From assembly GCA_049275655.1 (NCBI GenBank), contig JBASUY010000015.1:3087-67086 (forward strand): a stretch of 64,000 nt of DNA, read 5' to 3'. Shown here in pieces: positions 51,875-61,110 of the stretch. The notes below the pieces were generated by a model. It was not told the origin of the DNA. It made no database searches and saw only the letters and a program-made list of their open reading frames with translations. Position 1 is the stretch's first letter. Each line of letters begins with the position of its first letter. Both the position numbers and the translations under genes were made by a program. The DNA is from Sherwoodlollariibacterium sp049275655 (GTDB taxonomy: Bacteria; Omnitrophota; Gorgyraeia; Gygaellales; Profunditerraquicolaceae).

Positions 51875-52213
51875 ATGGAGTTGATAAAAGAGTTTAAGGA
51901 GTTTGCTGTAAAGGGAAATGCCGTTGATATGGCTGTGGGTATAATAATCGGGGCTTCTTTCGGGAAGATAGTTAGCTCTATTGTCAATGATATTATTATG
52001 CCGCCAATCGGCTTGCTTTTAGGGGGAGTTGATTTTAAGGATTTAAAATTAGTCCTTAAAGAGGCTGTTTTGGATAAACCGCCGGTTACTTTAAATTATG
52101 GATTATTTATTAATAATGTTTTAGATTTTTTAATTATAGCATTTGTGATTTTTTTACTGGTTAAAGGGATTAATAATTTAAAAAAATCTCCTTTAGCCAA
52201 TAAGCAGAATTAG
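51875..52213 (+). CDS. mscL: Large-conductance mechanosensitive channel
   Basis: 112 residues: KEFKEFAVKGNAVDMAVGIIIG at the N-terminus, first transmembrane pore helix, periplasmic loop, second helix, and short cytoplasmic end. Releases solutes during hypo-osmotic shock. GAAAGGAGG precedes the ATG; close to the dehydrogenase gene. Confidence 0.93.
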   Translation: MELIKEFKEFAVKGNAVDMAVGIIIGASFGKIVSSIVNDIIMPPIGLLLGGVDFKDLKLVLKEAVLDKPPVTLNYGLFINNVLDFLIIAFVIFLLVKGINNLKKSPLANKQN

Positions 52214-52300
52214 AATTTTTAGCAGGATTAGGAAGAATAAAAAAATATTTTTTGCGAGAGGCAAAATAAAAAGGGTATTTTTTGCCTTCGGATAAGTTTT

Positions 52301-53401
52301 ATGAAAAGAAAATTAATAGTTTTAATAGCGTTTTTTGTTGGGTTGATAGGAGCGCTATTTTATTTTCAAGGCAGGAGTTTTAGTGCGGTGGGATTTAAAG
52401 AGGCTTTATTCTGGCAGAATGAAGCAGGGGGCAGGGTAAGGTGTCTTTTATGCCCGAGGCAATGTTTAATTTCAAAGGGAGGGCGTGGTTTTTGCCGGGC
52501 AAGAAAGAATATTGACGGGAAACTTTATGCGATAAATTATGGCCAACCCGTTGCCGCGCACATTGACCCTATTGAAAAAAAGCCGCTCTTTCATGTTTAC
52601 CCCGGGACAAGGTCTTTTTCTATTGCCACAGCCGGATGTAATTTAAGGTGTAAGTTTTGTCAAAACTGGGAGATTTCTCAGTTAGACCCTGAATCAGTAA
52701 AAGTAGCCTTTGCCTCTCCGCAAAGGATAGTAGAGGAGGCTAAAGCCTCGCAATCTAAGACTATTGCTTTTACCTATACAGAGCCGACAATATTCTATGA
52801 ATATATGTTAGACGTAGCAAAAGAGGCAAAAAAAGAGGGGGTTGCCTGCGTTATGCATTCAGCCGGGTTTATAAATGAGGTGCCTCTGCGTGAATTATCA
52901 AAGTATCTTACTGCCGCTAATATAGACTTAAAAGGTTTTAGCGAAAAGTTTTATTCTTCTTTTTGCGAAGGTAGTTTATCCGATGTTTTAAGGTCGCTTA
53001 AAATATTAAAAGAAGAGGGGGTATGGGTTGAGATAACAAACCTTATTATCCCTACTGCCAATGACTCAGAGGAGGATATACGTAATCTTTGCGTGTGGGT
53101 AAAAGAGAACTTAGGTGCTGATACCCCGGTGCACTTCTCAAGGTTTTTCCCGATGTATAGGCTTACGGATTTATCCCCAACTCCGGTAAGCACTTTAATA
53201 CGGGCTAAAGAGATAGCAACGGAAACAGGGCTTCGTTATGTTTATATCGGCAATGTCCCTGAGAATATCGGAGAGGATACTATTTGTCCTAAATGCGGTA
53301 GGCTTTTAGTTAAGCGCGTTGGTTATAGGATATTAGAGAATAACTTATCAAAGGGAAAGTGTGATTCCTGCGGTTATTCTATCTCTGGGATTTGGGATTA
53401 G
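52301..53401 (+). CDS. AmrS-like radical SAM enzyme with N-terminal membrane anchor
   Basis: 366 residues. Residues 5-22 (LIVLIAFFVGLIGALFYF) form a hydrophobic anchor or signal; after it comes the AmmeMemoRadiSam radical SAM enzyme: Cys48, 51, 55, 65 (N-terminal cluster), CNLRCKFC (Cys113, 117, 120), and a zinc ribbon CPKCG...CDSCG at the C-terminus. Homologs of this family are usually soluble. An exported radical SAM enzyme would need a periplasmic reductant, so the orientation matters. Convergent with the spermidine-synthase-like gene, whose stop lies within its end. Confidence 0.8.
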   Translation: MKRKLIVLIAFFVGLIGALFYFQGRSFSAVGFKEALFWQNEAGGRVRCLLCPRQCLISKGGRGFCRARKNIDGKLYAINYGQPVAAHIDPIEKKPLFHVYPGTRSFSIATAGCNLRCKFCQNWEISQLDPESVKVAFASPQRIVEEAKASQSKTIAFTYTEPTIFYEYMLDVAKEAKKEGVACVMHSAGFINEVPLRELSKYLTAANIDLKGFSEKFYSSFCEGSLSDVLRSLKILKEEGVWVEITNLIIPTANDSEEDIRNLCVWVKENLGADTPVHFSRFFPMYRLTDLSPTPVSTLIRAKEIATETGLRYVYIGNVPENIGEDTICPKCGRLLVKRVGYRILENNLSKGKCDSCGYSISGIWD

Positions 53402-55503
53402 CTTCGTATATTCTTAAGCGCAAAGATTAAGTTAAGAATTAAAATTACGATAAGGTTTGTTCTTATCCCCAAAAAGGGAATCAGGAGTATCCCGCAAGTT
53501 AGCGTTCCTAAAAATGCTCCGGTTAAATCTGCCGAGTAAATTATAGTTGTGATATTCTTTTCATTAAATTGGTTTTTTCTTAAATTTCTCGCCAATAAAG
53601 GGTAAGTGCCCCCGGTAATTATTCCAAAGATAAAAGAGTAAAGGTAAAATATCTCCTCTTTAAAAGGCATGGAGTTTATTTTCTTTAGTAAGAATAGTAA
53701 TATTAGTATTGCCGATGCCCAGCAGATATAACTAATTGAAATAAGGGCAAGGCGTTTAAAATCTAATTTATTTATGGCTAAAGCCCCAATACTTAACCCA
53801 ACCATAAAAAAAGATATCAGCAGGCCTAATTTCCAGAATAGGGTATTGCAATAAATCTGAAATAAGGCATAAATTATTAAGCTTAGGCTGATAGAGGTAA
53901 ATCCTAATGCCCAAATATTTAAAATGCAAGATGCTTTTTTCAAAAAGGCGTGTATTAGTAATATAACTAAAGCAACAAAAATCAAGAATACAATGATATT
54001 TCTTTTTATTGTTGTAAAATCTATTTTTAACCGGGGATAGAATTTAATCTGCTCAAGGATTAGGTAATTGAGAAACCCCGTTGGGTTAAGGTAGGCGTTA
54101 GGCTTAATATCCTTATTAAGCATGCTTTCCGTATAGTAGGATAGTGAGGGATTAAGAGAGTCTTTGAGGTGGTAATAGGTAAAGAGTACGGTGTTGATAT
54201 TTGCCTTTGCAAAATTATTTAATAGTAAGGGCTCAGTCATCTTTATATCATCGGAAGCGATAACAATCATAGAGTCTGAAGGGATTAAGAGCCGATTCCT
54301 AAAGGTTTTTTCTACGGCATTTATTATGGTAGAGTTAAATTTAGCAAATTGCGGGCTTAAAATTTCACGTTTAGAAGGGATGTAAAATGAGAAGATTCCG
54401 CTTGGTTTAATCCTTGTCTTTATAAGTTTAAAGAACTCTATGGTAAAGTACCGGTTTAAGGATAGATTAGAAGGCGCAGGCATACTGAGTAAAACCGCAT
54501 CATAGAGTTTATTATTGTTTTTTAGGTATCTTGCCGGGTCGTCCGTTATAAAACGTATGTTTTTATAGTCCAAAGAAAGAAGTCTTTCTTTGCTTAATTT
54601 TGTTATTATCGGGTCTAATTGAAGGCAGTCTATTGAGTTAGGCGGGTATTTTAATATCTCCTCAATTTGCCCTGAAAGGGCCGCCCCGATAAAGAGAATA
54701 TCTTTATCTTTGAAATTTCTTAAGGCAGAGAGGCTGGTGTGTATAAACTCTTCTATGCTTGATTTATCTTCGCTTGAAGCCAGCAATGAGCCTGAAGAGA
54801 ATATAGCCGTGACTTTGTCTCTATTAGTTATTATTATCGGCCCGTAATGAGAACCTAAGTTTGCGGTTATGTCAGTATTGCCAAATTCTTTTTTTAAGAT
54901 AGGATTAAATATTTTAGAAGAAAGTAGAGTAAGGACAGTTATAAGTGTTACGGCAATAATTTTATTAGCCTTTTTCTTTTCTCTTAGTATTAAGAGGATG
55001 GGTAATATTGAAAATAGAAGCGGATTAGTATAATTATTCAAGTATATAGCAAAGGCTATTCCGCCGATAAAAAATCCTATCGCCTCAAAGGCAAAGAACT
55101 TAGCAGGGGTATTGTCTTGCGCGGTTTTTTTTTCGAGATACTCTTTGACAAGTTGCCTAAATATATTTCCTAAGATAAGTGCGTTTGGCCCTATTAAAAT
55201 TACCCCTGATATCAAAATGAAGCTTAAACTTGGGGTTTCGTAATATTTTATTCCGCATAGAGCCTTTAAGAGGTGAGCGCCGGATATAGTTAGGAAAAAA
55301 CAGAGAGAAGAGAATAAAGATAAAACTAAGCTATTAAGCTTTTTAGGGGGGTTTATTAAACTTCCTATTGCGCAGAATATAATCCAAAACCCGGTAGCAA
55401 TTATAAAGGTCAGCTCATTCTTGGCAATAGAAAAGTTAAACTCGCGTAAAAGAACAAGTTGAAATATTGAAGTAACAATGCCTAAGGCTATAAATATAAA
55501 CAT
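53398..55503 (-). CDS. Spermidine-synthase-like multi-pass membrane protein
   Basis: 701 residues: about seven membrane helices, a soluble SAM-methyltransferase/spermidine-synthase-like domain (about 230-440, with KDILFIGAALSG and an LQLDP then DDPARYL), then about six more helices. This layout matches the 'fused MFS/spermidine synthase' family whose substrate is unknown. ATG at 55503, with GAGGAA before it on this strand; the in-frame TTG further out is less likely. Divergent from the TauE-like gene, sharing about 37 bases of upstream sequence. Confidence 0.7.
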   Translation of the reverse strand: MFIFIALGIVTSIFQLVLLREFNFSIAKNELTFIIATGFWIIFCAIGSLINPPKKLNSLVLSLFSSLCFFLTISGAHLLKALCGIKYYETPSLSFILISGVILIGPNALILGNIFRQLVKEYLEKKTAQDNTPAKFFAFEAIGFFIGGIAFAIYLNNYTNPLLFSILPILLILREKKKANKIIAVTLITVLTLLSSKIFNPILKKEFGNTDITANLGSHYGPIIITNRDKVTAIFSSGSLLASSEDKSSIEEFIHTSLSALRNFKDKDILFIGAALSGQIEEILKYPPNSIDCLQLDPIITKLSKERLLSLDYKNIRFITDDPARYLKNNNKLYDAVLLSMPAPSNLSLNRYFTIEFFKLIKTRIKPSGIFSFYIPSKREILSPQFAKFNSTIINAVEKTFRNRLLIPSDSMIVIASDDIKMTEPLLLNNFAKANINTVLFTYYHLKDSLNPSLSYYTESMLNKDIKPNAYLNPTGFLNYLILEQIKFYPRLKIDFTTIKRNIIVFLIFVALVILLIHAFLKKASCILNIWALGFTSISLSLIIYALFQIYCNTLFWKLGLLISFFMVGLSIGALAINKLDFKRLALISISYICWASAILILLFLLKKINSMPFKEEIFYLYSFIFGIITGGTYPLLARNLRKNQFNEKNITTIIYSADLTGAFLGTLTCGILLIPFLGIRTNLIVILILNLIFALKNIRS

Positions 55504-55540
55504 AGACAATTCCTCTTTTTGTAATTATATTAATCCTAAT

Positions 55541-56197
55541 ATGAGAGAAAGTCTATATTATTTATTCTTAAGTGGGTTGGTTTTAGGTTCAGGCCCTTGT
55601 TTGGGTACTTGTGCGCCTATCCTTATGAGCTTTGCCGCCTCTTATAGGGTTTCTATAAAGGGAGCGCTTTTTGCCTACTTATATTTTTCTTTAGCTAAGA
55701 TAACCGCTTATATGCTTATAGGGGCTTTATCGGGATTTTTTTCCGGATTACTTAGGAGTAGCTCATTTAATCTTTATGCAAACGCTGTTGAATTAATTAT
55801 GGGGGTATTTGTTCTTTTTATTGGGATAGTTACCTTTATATTTAAAGACCCGTTAAAGAGCAAGTACTGCAATTTTTTGCATAAGGGAAATTTTAGAAAC
55901 GCAGGGGTAATCGGTTTTTTAACGGGGTTATCTCCTTGCCTGCCTTTAATAGGCATATTAAATTATATTATTATTATTTCGCGTTCTTTCTTAGATAGCA
56001 TATTTTATTCTTTTGTTTTTGGTTTAGGTACGTCGGTCTCTTGTCTTTTCTTGTTAACCGGCTTATCCGGGAAGATAGGGGAATTGGTTGCCTCAAACCG
56101 TTTAAGCAAAAATTTAGTTAGGTTTATCTCAAGTATTATCCTTGTAGGAATAGGATTTATTATTATTTTTAAGGCGTTATCTACCTTTACAAAATAA
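55541..56197 (+). CDS. TauE/DsbD-like membrane transporter
   Basis: 218 residues, six membrane helices. Motifs GPCLGTCAP and GLSPCLPL, each with proline-flanked cysteines, mark the DsbD_2/CcdA-like and TauE group that move electrons or anions across the inner membrane. ATG at 55541 chosen; an earlier in-frame codon lies within the divergent gene. With the neighbouring exported AmrS-like enzyme it may supply electrons to the periplasm (inference). Confidence 0.7.
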   Translation: MRESLYYLFLSGLVLGSGPCLGTCAPILMSFAASYRVSIKGALFAYLYFSLAKITAYMLIGALSGFFSGLLRSSSFNLYANAVELIMGVFVLFIGIVTFIFKDPLKSKYCNFLHKGNFRNAGVIGFLTGLSPCLPLIGILNYIIIISRSFLDSIFYSFVFGLGTSVSCLFLLTGLSGKIGELVASNRLSKNLVRFISSIILVGIGFIIIFKALSTFTK

Positions 56198-56223
56198 TTA
56201 AAAACTGCTAATATACTCTTTTA

Positions 56224-56297
56224 GCGCCCATAGCTCAATTGGATAGAGCGTCAGTCTACGGAACTGAAGGTTGCTGGTTCGACCCCAGCTGGGCGCA
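56224..56297 (+). tRNA. tRNA-Arg(ACG)
   Basis: 74 bases: acceptor GCGCCCA/TGGGCGC, anticodon loop CTACGGA giving ACG. Wobble A34 is normally edited to inosine by TadA, whose gene follows 35 bases later. CCA not encoded. Confidence 0.94.
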
Positions 56298-56332
56298 TAT
56301 ATTAAAGTTTTTTATCCTTCCTAAAAAGTTTA

Positions 56333-56800
56333 ATGGATAAAGCACACAAAACCTATATGTCTTTAGCCCTGCAAAAGGCAAGGATTGCCTTTGAAGAAGA
56401 TGAGGTTCCGGTTGGGGCGGTAATAGTAAGCGGGAGTAAGGTTATAGCCACAGGGTATAACCAGGTAGAACGCTTAAAAGACCCTACTGCCCATGCGGAG
56501 ATGATTGCACTTACTTCCGCGGCTAATTTTTTAGGGACAAAGTGGTTGAATGAAGCATCTCTCTATGTTACAATTGAGCCGTGTAGTATGTGCGCTGGAG
56601 CGTTGGTCTTAGCGCGGATAAAAAATATATATTACGGGGCTAGTGACCCTAAAACTGGGGCATGTGGTTCGGTAATTAACATTGCCAATCATAAAACTTT
56701 AAATCATAAGATAAATGTTTTTAGCGGGGTAATGCAAGAGGAATGTTCTTCTCTTTTGAAAGATTTCTTTAAGAATAAAAGGAAGTTGATAGAAAAATAA
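56333..56800 (+). CDS. tadA: tRNA-specific adenosine deaminase
   Basis: 155 residues: zinc motifs TAHAEMIAL and EPCSMCAGAL, as in TadA/cytidine deaminase-like enzymes. Converts A34 to inosine in tRNA-Arg(ACG), whose gene is just upstream, a functional neighbour. Confidence 0.93.
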   Translation: MDKAHKTYMSLALQKARIAFEEDEVPVGAVIVSGSKVIATGYNQVERLKDPTAHAEMIALTSAANFLGTKWLNEASLYVTIEPCSMCAGALVLARIKNIYYGASDPKTGACGSVINIANHKTLNHKINVFSGVMQEECSSLLKDFFKNKRKLIEK

Positions 56801-56804
56801 TACT

Positions 56805-56893
56805 GGAGAGGTGGCTGAGTGGTCGAAAGCAACTCACTGCTAATGAGTTGTCCTGGGAAACTGGGACCCTGGGTTCAAATCCCAGCCTCTCCG
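56805..56893 (+). tRNA. tRNA-Ser(GCU)
   Basis: 89 bases: acceptor GGAGAGG/CCTCTCC, anticodon stem ACTCA/TGAGT with loop CTGCTAA giving GCT, long variable arm, T-loop TTCAAAT. The fourth tRNA-Ser species of this stretch. CCA not encoded. Confidence 0.94.
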
Positions 56894-56930
56894 AAAACTT
56901 CAGGGAGTATCCCTCAGAAATTGTTAAAAT

Positions 56931-58520
56931 ATGTCTTATAAAGTTTTTGCTTTAAAATGGCGGCCGAATAATTTTGATGAAATTATCGGGCAGTCGCATA
57001 TAGTCAATGCCTTAAAAAATGCCATTAAGGAGAAGCGTCTTGCCAATGCTTATCTTTTTGCCGGTCCGCGCGGCGTAGGCAAGACTTCTACCGCCCGTAT
57101 TTTAGCTAAAGCCTTAAATTGTAAAGAAGGGCTTTCTTTTAATCCTTGCGGCAAGTGTAGTTCCTGCGTAGAAATATCTCAAAGCCGTTCTCTTGATGTA
57201 TTAGAGATAGACGGAGCTTCAAATACCGGGGTAGATGATGTTCGTACCTTGCGGGAGAATGTTAAATTTTCTCCTGTTTTAGGCAAGTTTAAAGTTTATA
57301 TTATTGATGAAGTGCATATGCTTTCTACCTCTGCTTTTAATGCCTTGCTTAAAACTCTTGAAGAGCCGCCTGAGTTTGTAAAGTTTATTTTTGCCACTAC
57401 CTCACCGGATAAAATTCCTGCTACGGTATTGTCGCGTTGTCACCGTTTTGACTTTAGAAGGATAACGGCTGCAGAGATAACTTCTCAACTTGAGAAGATA
57501 GTTAAGGCAGAGAATATAAAAGTTGACAGGGAGGTCTTATTTGCCATAGCTAAGGCAAGCGACGGGGCTTTGCGCGATGCCGAGTCTATGTTAGACCAAC
57601 TTGTTTCTTTTTCTAAAGATAGGGTATCGTTAAAAGATATTACAGATGTATTGGGTTTGGTTGAACAGGAACTTTTATTTGAAATAACCGACAAGATTAT
57701 TCAGAAAGACCCGGATAAAGCTTTAGAGCTCTTAAATAAAATTATAGATGAGGGTAAAGATACGAATATTTTTTTAAGTAGCCTCATTGAGCATTTTCGT
57801 AATCTTATGGTTGCTAAGGTTACGAAAGGGGATATAGGGTTAATTGATTTGTCTCAGGAGGATTGCGAGCGGCTTTTAAGGCAATCCCAATCCTTTTCTT
57901 TAGAAGAAATATTCAATGCTTTTAATATCTTATCCGGTACTCATGAGATGTTAAAGAGGCTTGAATTATTTCGTATTCCTTTAGAGGTAAGTATTGTTCG
58001 TTTATGTCATATTAAGAAGCCGGCTGCTTCTTCTTTGAATGAGAAAGAAACAAAGGAGGATAATTTAAGGGCAGATAACCTAAAGAAAAAAGAGCCTATT
58101 AAAAGAACCGGAGGCGTGAACAACCCTAACTTAGCTAGCGAGGCCGGCCAAAAGTCCGTGTCAGCCACAAATATTACCTTGGATAATATTAAGTCTCTTT
58201 GGAAAAAAGTAATTGAGAGTTTAAGCGAGATTAAGATTTCAGCTGCAAACTACCTTAGTCAAGGAGAGCCTTTTAATCTTAAAGGGGATTTACTTACCGT
58301 GGCTTTTCCTAAAAGTTACTCTTTTTATAAAGAATCGCTAGAACGTAAGGAGAATAGGGAGATTGTAGAGAGGAATTTAGCGAGTATCTTAAACACAAGG
58401 TTGAGAGTAACCTTTGTCTTTCATTCGGAAGACCTAAAAAACAAACCCGAAGATTCAGGGGGTAGTTTTATCCGCTCGGTTATGGATGTTTTTGGTGGTA
58501 GGGTTGTAAAGGAAGAATAA
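56931..58520 (+). CDS. dnaX: DNA polymerase III subunit gamma/tau
   Basis: 529 residues: AAA+ clamp-loader ATPase with Walker A GPRGVGKTS, zinc motif around CGKCSSC, DEVHMLS, and SRC sensor region; then a variable C-terminal tau-like domain. Loads the sliding clamp. Overlaps recR by one base, as is usual for dnaX-recR. Confidence 0.95.
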   Translation: MSYKVFALKWRPNNFDEIIGQSHIVNALKNAIKEKRLANAYLFAGPRGVGKTSTARILAKALNCKEGLSFNPCGKCSSCVEISQSRSLDVLEIDGASNTGVDDVRTLRENVKFSPVLGKFKVYIIDEVHMLSTSAFNALLKTLEEPPEFVKFIFATTSPDKIPATVLSRCHRFDFRRITAAEITSQLEKIVKAENIKVDREVLFAIAKASDGALRDAESMLDQLVSFSKDRVSLKDITDVLGLVEQELLFEITDKIIQKDPDKALELLNKIIDEGKDTNIFLSSLIEHFRNLMVAKVTKGDIGLIDLSQEDCERLLRQSQSFSLEEIFNAFNILSGTHEMLKRLELFRIPLEVSIVRLCHIKKPAASSLNEKETKEDNLRADNLKKKEPIKRTGGVNNPNLASEAGQKSVSATNITLDNIKSLWKKVIESLSEIKISAANYLSQGEPFNLKGDLLTVAFPKSYSFYKESLERKENREIVERNLASILNTRLRVTFVFHSEDLKNKPEDSGGSFIRSVMDVFGGRVVKEE

Positions 58521-59119
58521 TGGCAAATTATACTGAGTCAATAGAAAAACTTATTGAGAGCTTGACAAAGTTACCTGGTATTGGAAGGCGAAGCGCTGAG
58601 CGCGTAGTTAGTTATATACTCGGGGCAACAAAAGAAGAGGTAAAGAACTTATCAGACGGAATAGTAAAGGTTAAGGAGAGCGTGCGTTTCTGTAGCCTTT
58701 GCCATAATTTAAGCGAAGAGGAGCTTTGTAAAATTTGTCAAGACCCCCGCAGGCAGAAGGACCTTATCTGTATTGTTGAAAAGCCCAGCGATGTGACGGC
58801 GATAGAAAAATCAGGGAGTTTCCCGGGAGTCTATCATGTTTTATTAGGAGCGATATCCCCACTTGAAGGCAAGGGCCCCGGGGACCTTAAGATAGATACT
58901 CTTTTAAGCCGTATTAAGCAGTTGAATATAAAAGAGATAATTATCGCTACTGATGCTGATACTGAAGGCGAGGCAACTGCTTTATACTTAACGAAATTAA
59001 TCAAACCCTTAGGCGTGCGCTTAAGCCGCATTGGTTTAGGTTTACCTGTTGGTTCAAATCTGGAGTATGCGGATTCAACTACTCTTTCAAAGTCCTTAGA
59101 AGCTCGCCGCGTCATTTAA
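58520..59119 (+). CDS. recR: Recombination protein RecR
   Basis: 199 residues: helix-hairpin-helix start (LTKLPGIGRRSAERV), zinc motif CSLCHN...CKICQD, and a Toprim domain (CIVEKPSDVTAIE). Acts with RecO and RecF in gap repair. Confidence 0.95.
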   Translation: MANYTESIEKLIESLTKLPGIGRRSAERVVSYILGATKEEVKNLSDGIVKVKESVRFCSLCHNLSEEELCKICQDPRRQKDLICIVEKPSDVTAIEKSGSFPGVYHVLLGAISPLEGKGPGDLKIDTLLSRIKQLNIKEIIIATDADTEGEATALYLTKLIKPLGVRLSRIGLGLPVGSNLEYADSTTLSKSLEARRVI

Positions 59120-59123
59120 CTTT

Positions 59124-61055
59124 ATGATTACTGTTATTAATTTATCAAAAAATTACGGAAAGAAGTCTCTTTTTGAGAGGCTCTCATTAAATATTAATAA
59201 GGGAGAAAAAATCGGGCTTATAGGGCCAAATGGTTCCGGAAAATCTACATTTTTCTCCCTTATATTAGGCGAGGTAGAGCCTACTGCAGGCCAGATAAGG
59301 GTTAATAAGGGTATCAATATAGGGCATCTTGCTCAGGAGTCAAGATTTAACCCTGATAATACGGTAATCGCTGAGTTAACCAAAGGCGATAGCAGAATCC
59401 TGCAATTAAAAAAGGAAAAGTCTGAACTAGAAGATAGCGGTAAGGCAGGCTCAAGCCGGTATGGTGAGGTCTTGCATGAATTAGAAGCTTTGGGATTTTT
59501 TGAATTAGAGCACAAGGCAAAAAAGGTTTTAATGGGGTTAGGGTTCAAAGAAAATGATTTTGGCCGCAATATACATAACCTAAGCGGAGGATGGCAGATG
59601 CGCACCCTCCTTGCAAAACTCCTTACCTATCGCTATGATCTTCTTTTATTAGACGAGCCTACCAACTACCTTGATTTAAATGCCGCTATTTGGTTAAAAG
59701 ATTATTTGTCAAAGTTTCAAGGAACTTTTATTATGATTTCGCACGACCGCGCTTTTTTAACCGACGTAACTAACTATACCTTAATTTTAGAGAACGGTAC
59801 GATTACTAAAGTACGGGGAAATTACGAGCATTACGAAGAGATAAAAAGAGAGAGGCGTATTTATTTAGAAAAGCAATTTAAAGAGCAGGAGAGAAAAAGA
59901 GAGCAGCTTGAAAAGTTTATATCGCGTTTTCATGCCCAGCCGAATAAGGCAGCGGCAGTACGCTCTAAAAGGACTGCCTTAGAGCGGTTAGAAAAAGAAG
60001 CGATAGAATTGCCTCCTGATCCGCGCGAAAGCATTAGAAACTTTACCTTTCCCCAGGCAAGAAGAAGTGGGTATAAGATAATAGAGTTAAGTAAGGTAAG
60101 CAAGAGCTATAAAGATATAGAGGTCTATAAGGATTTAGATTTTGAAATTACCCAAGGAGAAAAAGCTGTCCTTGCTGGAGAAAACGGCGCCGGTAAGTCA
60201 ACGCTTCTTAAGATATTATCCGGAGTAGTGGATATTAATTCCGGTAGCCGTATTTTAGGGCACAATGTTGATGTGGGATATTTTTCTCAGACACGTACGG
60301 ATGTTTTAAATGTGGAGAATACTGTTTTACGCGAGGCTTATTCTGCGGCACCCGGATATATGCCGGAAGAGTCAATCAGGTCAATATTAGGAGCTTTTTT
60401 ATTTACCGGGGATGATGCCGAAAAGAAAGTTAAGGTATTATCAGGCGGTGAGAAGAGCCGGCTTATATTAGCTAAGCTTTTAATTAATCCCCCGAATTTT
60501 CTATTGCTGGATGAGCCGACAACTCATTTAGACGTAGATGCGATTGAAGCGCTGGTTAAGGCATTAGGCAATTATCAGGGGACGCTTGTTTTTATAAGCC
60601 ACGATATATACTTTGTTCGTTCCGTGGCTAATACTGTTTATGAGGTTAAAAATGGAAGGATAAGAAAATTTCCCGGCAAGTTTGATTATTACCTTGGGAA
60701 AAAAGATTCTTTTGAAGTGTCTATCGAGCCTAAAAAAATCCGATTTGACCTTAAGAAACAAAAGCAGGAAGAAGAGAGATTAAAGGCAAAAGAGGCAGAG
60801 AAGACTAAGAGGGCAGAAGAAAAAAGGCGGAAATCCCATAATACGGCTTTGCGTATAGAGATAAATAAGCTTAAGAATAAAAAAGAGGCCCTAAGGATTG
60901 AGAGTAGCGCTAAGTTACGGTCGCTCTCTAATCCTAAATTCTATCATGATGAAGAAAAGGCGCGTGAATACGGGAAGAGGCTTAAAGAGATTGAAAAGAT
61001 AATTAGTGAAATTGATAGTAAGATAAATGCGTTGGAAGGAGAGATTATTGCTTGA
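59124..61055 (+). CDS. ABC-F family ATPase
   Basis: 643 residues with two ABC ATPase domains and no membrane part: Walker A GPNGSGKST, signature LSGGWQM and Walker B LLLLDEPTNYLD in the first; GENGAGKST, LSGGEKSRL and LLLDEPTTHLD in the second; a linker between them (KQFKEQERKREQLEKFI) and a C-terminal Uup-like coiled coil (about 540-640). ABC-F proteins act on ribosomes in translation or antibiotic protection; the exact role cannot be assigned. Confidence 0.9.
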   Translation: MITVINLSKNYGKKSLFERLSLNINKGEKIGLIGPNGSGKSTFFSLILGEVEPTAGQIRVNKGINIGHLAQESRFNPDNTVIAELTKGDSRILQLKKEKSELEDSGKAGSSRYGEVLHELEALGFFELEHKAKKVLMGLGFKENDFGRNIHNLSGGWQMRTLLAKLLTYRYDLLLLDEPTNYLDLNAAIWLKDYLSKFQGTFIMISHDRAFLTDVTNYTLILENGTITKVRGNYEHYEEIKRERRIYLEKQFKEQERKREQLEKFISRFHAQPNKAAAVRSKRTALERLEKEAIELPPDPRESIRNFTFPQARRSGYKIIELSKVSKSYKDIEVYKDLDFEITQGEKAVLAGENGAGKSTLLKILSGVVDINSGSRILGHNVDVGYFSQTRTDVLNVENTVLREAYSAAPGYMPEESIRSILGAFLFTGDDAEKKVKVLSGGEKSRLILAKLLINPPNFLLLDEPTTHLDVDAIEALVKALGNYQGTLVFISHDIYFVRSVANTVYEVKNGRIRKFPGKFDYYLGKKDSFEVSIEPKKIRFDLKKQKQEEERLKAKEAEKTKRAEEKRRKSHNTALRIEINKLKNKKEALRIESSAKLRSLSNPKFYHDEEKAREYGKRLKEIEKIISEIDSKINALEGEIIA

Positions 61056-61079
61056 CCTTGAGCGCTTTTTTAGTAGAAT
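61052..61079 (+). promoter_or_regulatory. Promoter of tRNA-Asn
   Basis: TTGACC (61052-61057) and TAGAAT (61074-61079), spacing 16, overlap the stop of the ABC-F gene. Start of transcription would lie about 25 bases before the tRNA. Confidence 0.45.
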
Positions 61080-61110
61080 ATAACAAGAATATTGTTCTTT
61101 TATAATAGAT

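Noticed and set aside
61101..61106. TATAAT immediately before tRNA-Asn
   Set aside because: It is only four bases before the mature tRNA and has no matching -35 box; the pair at 61052/61074 fits better.
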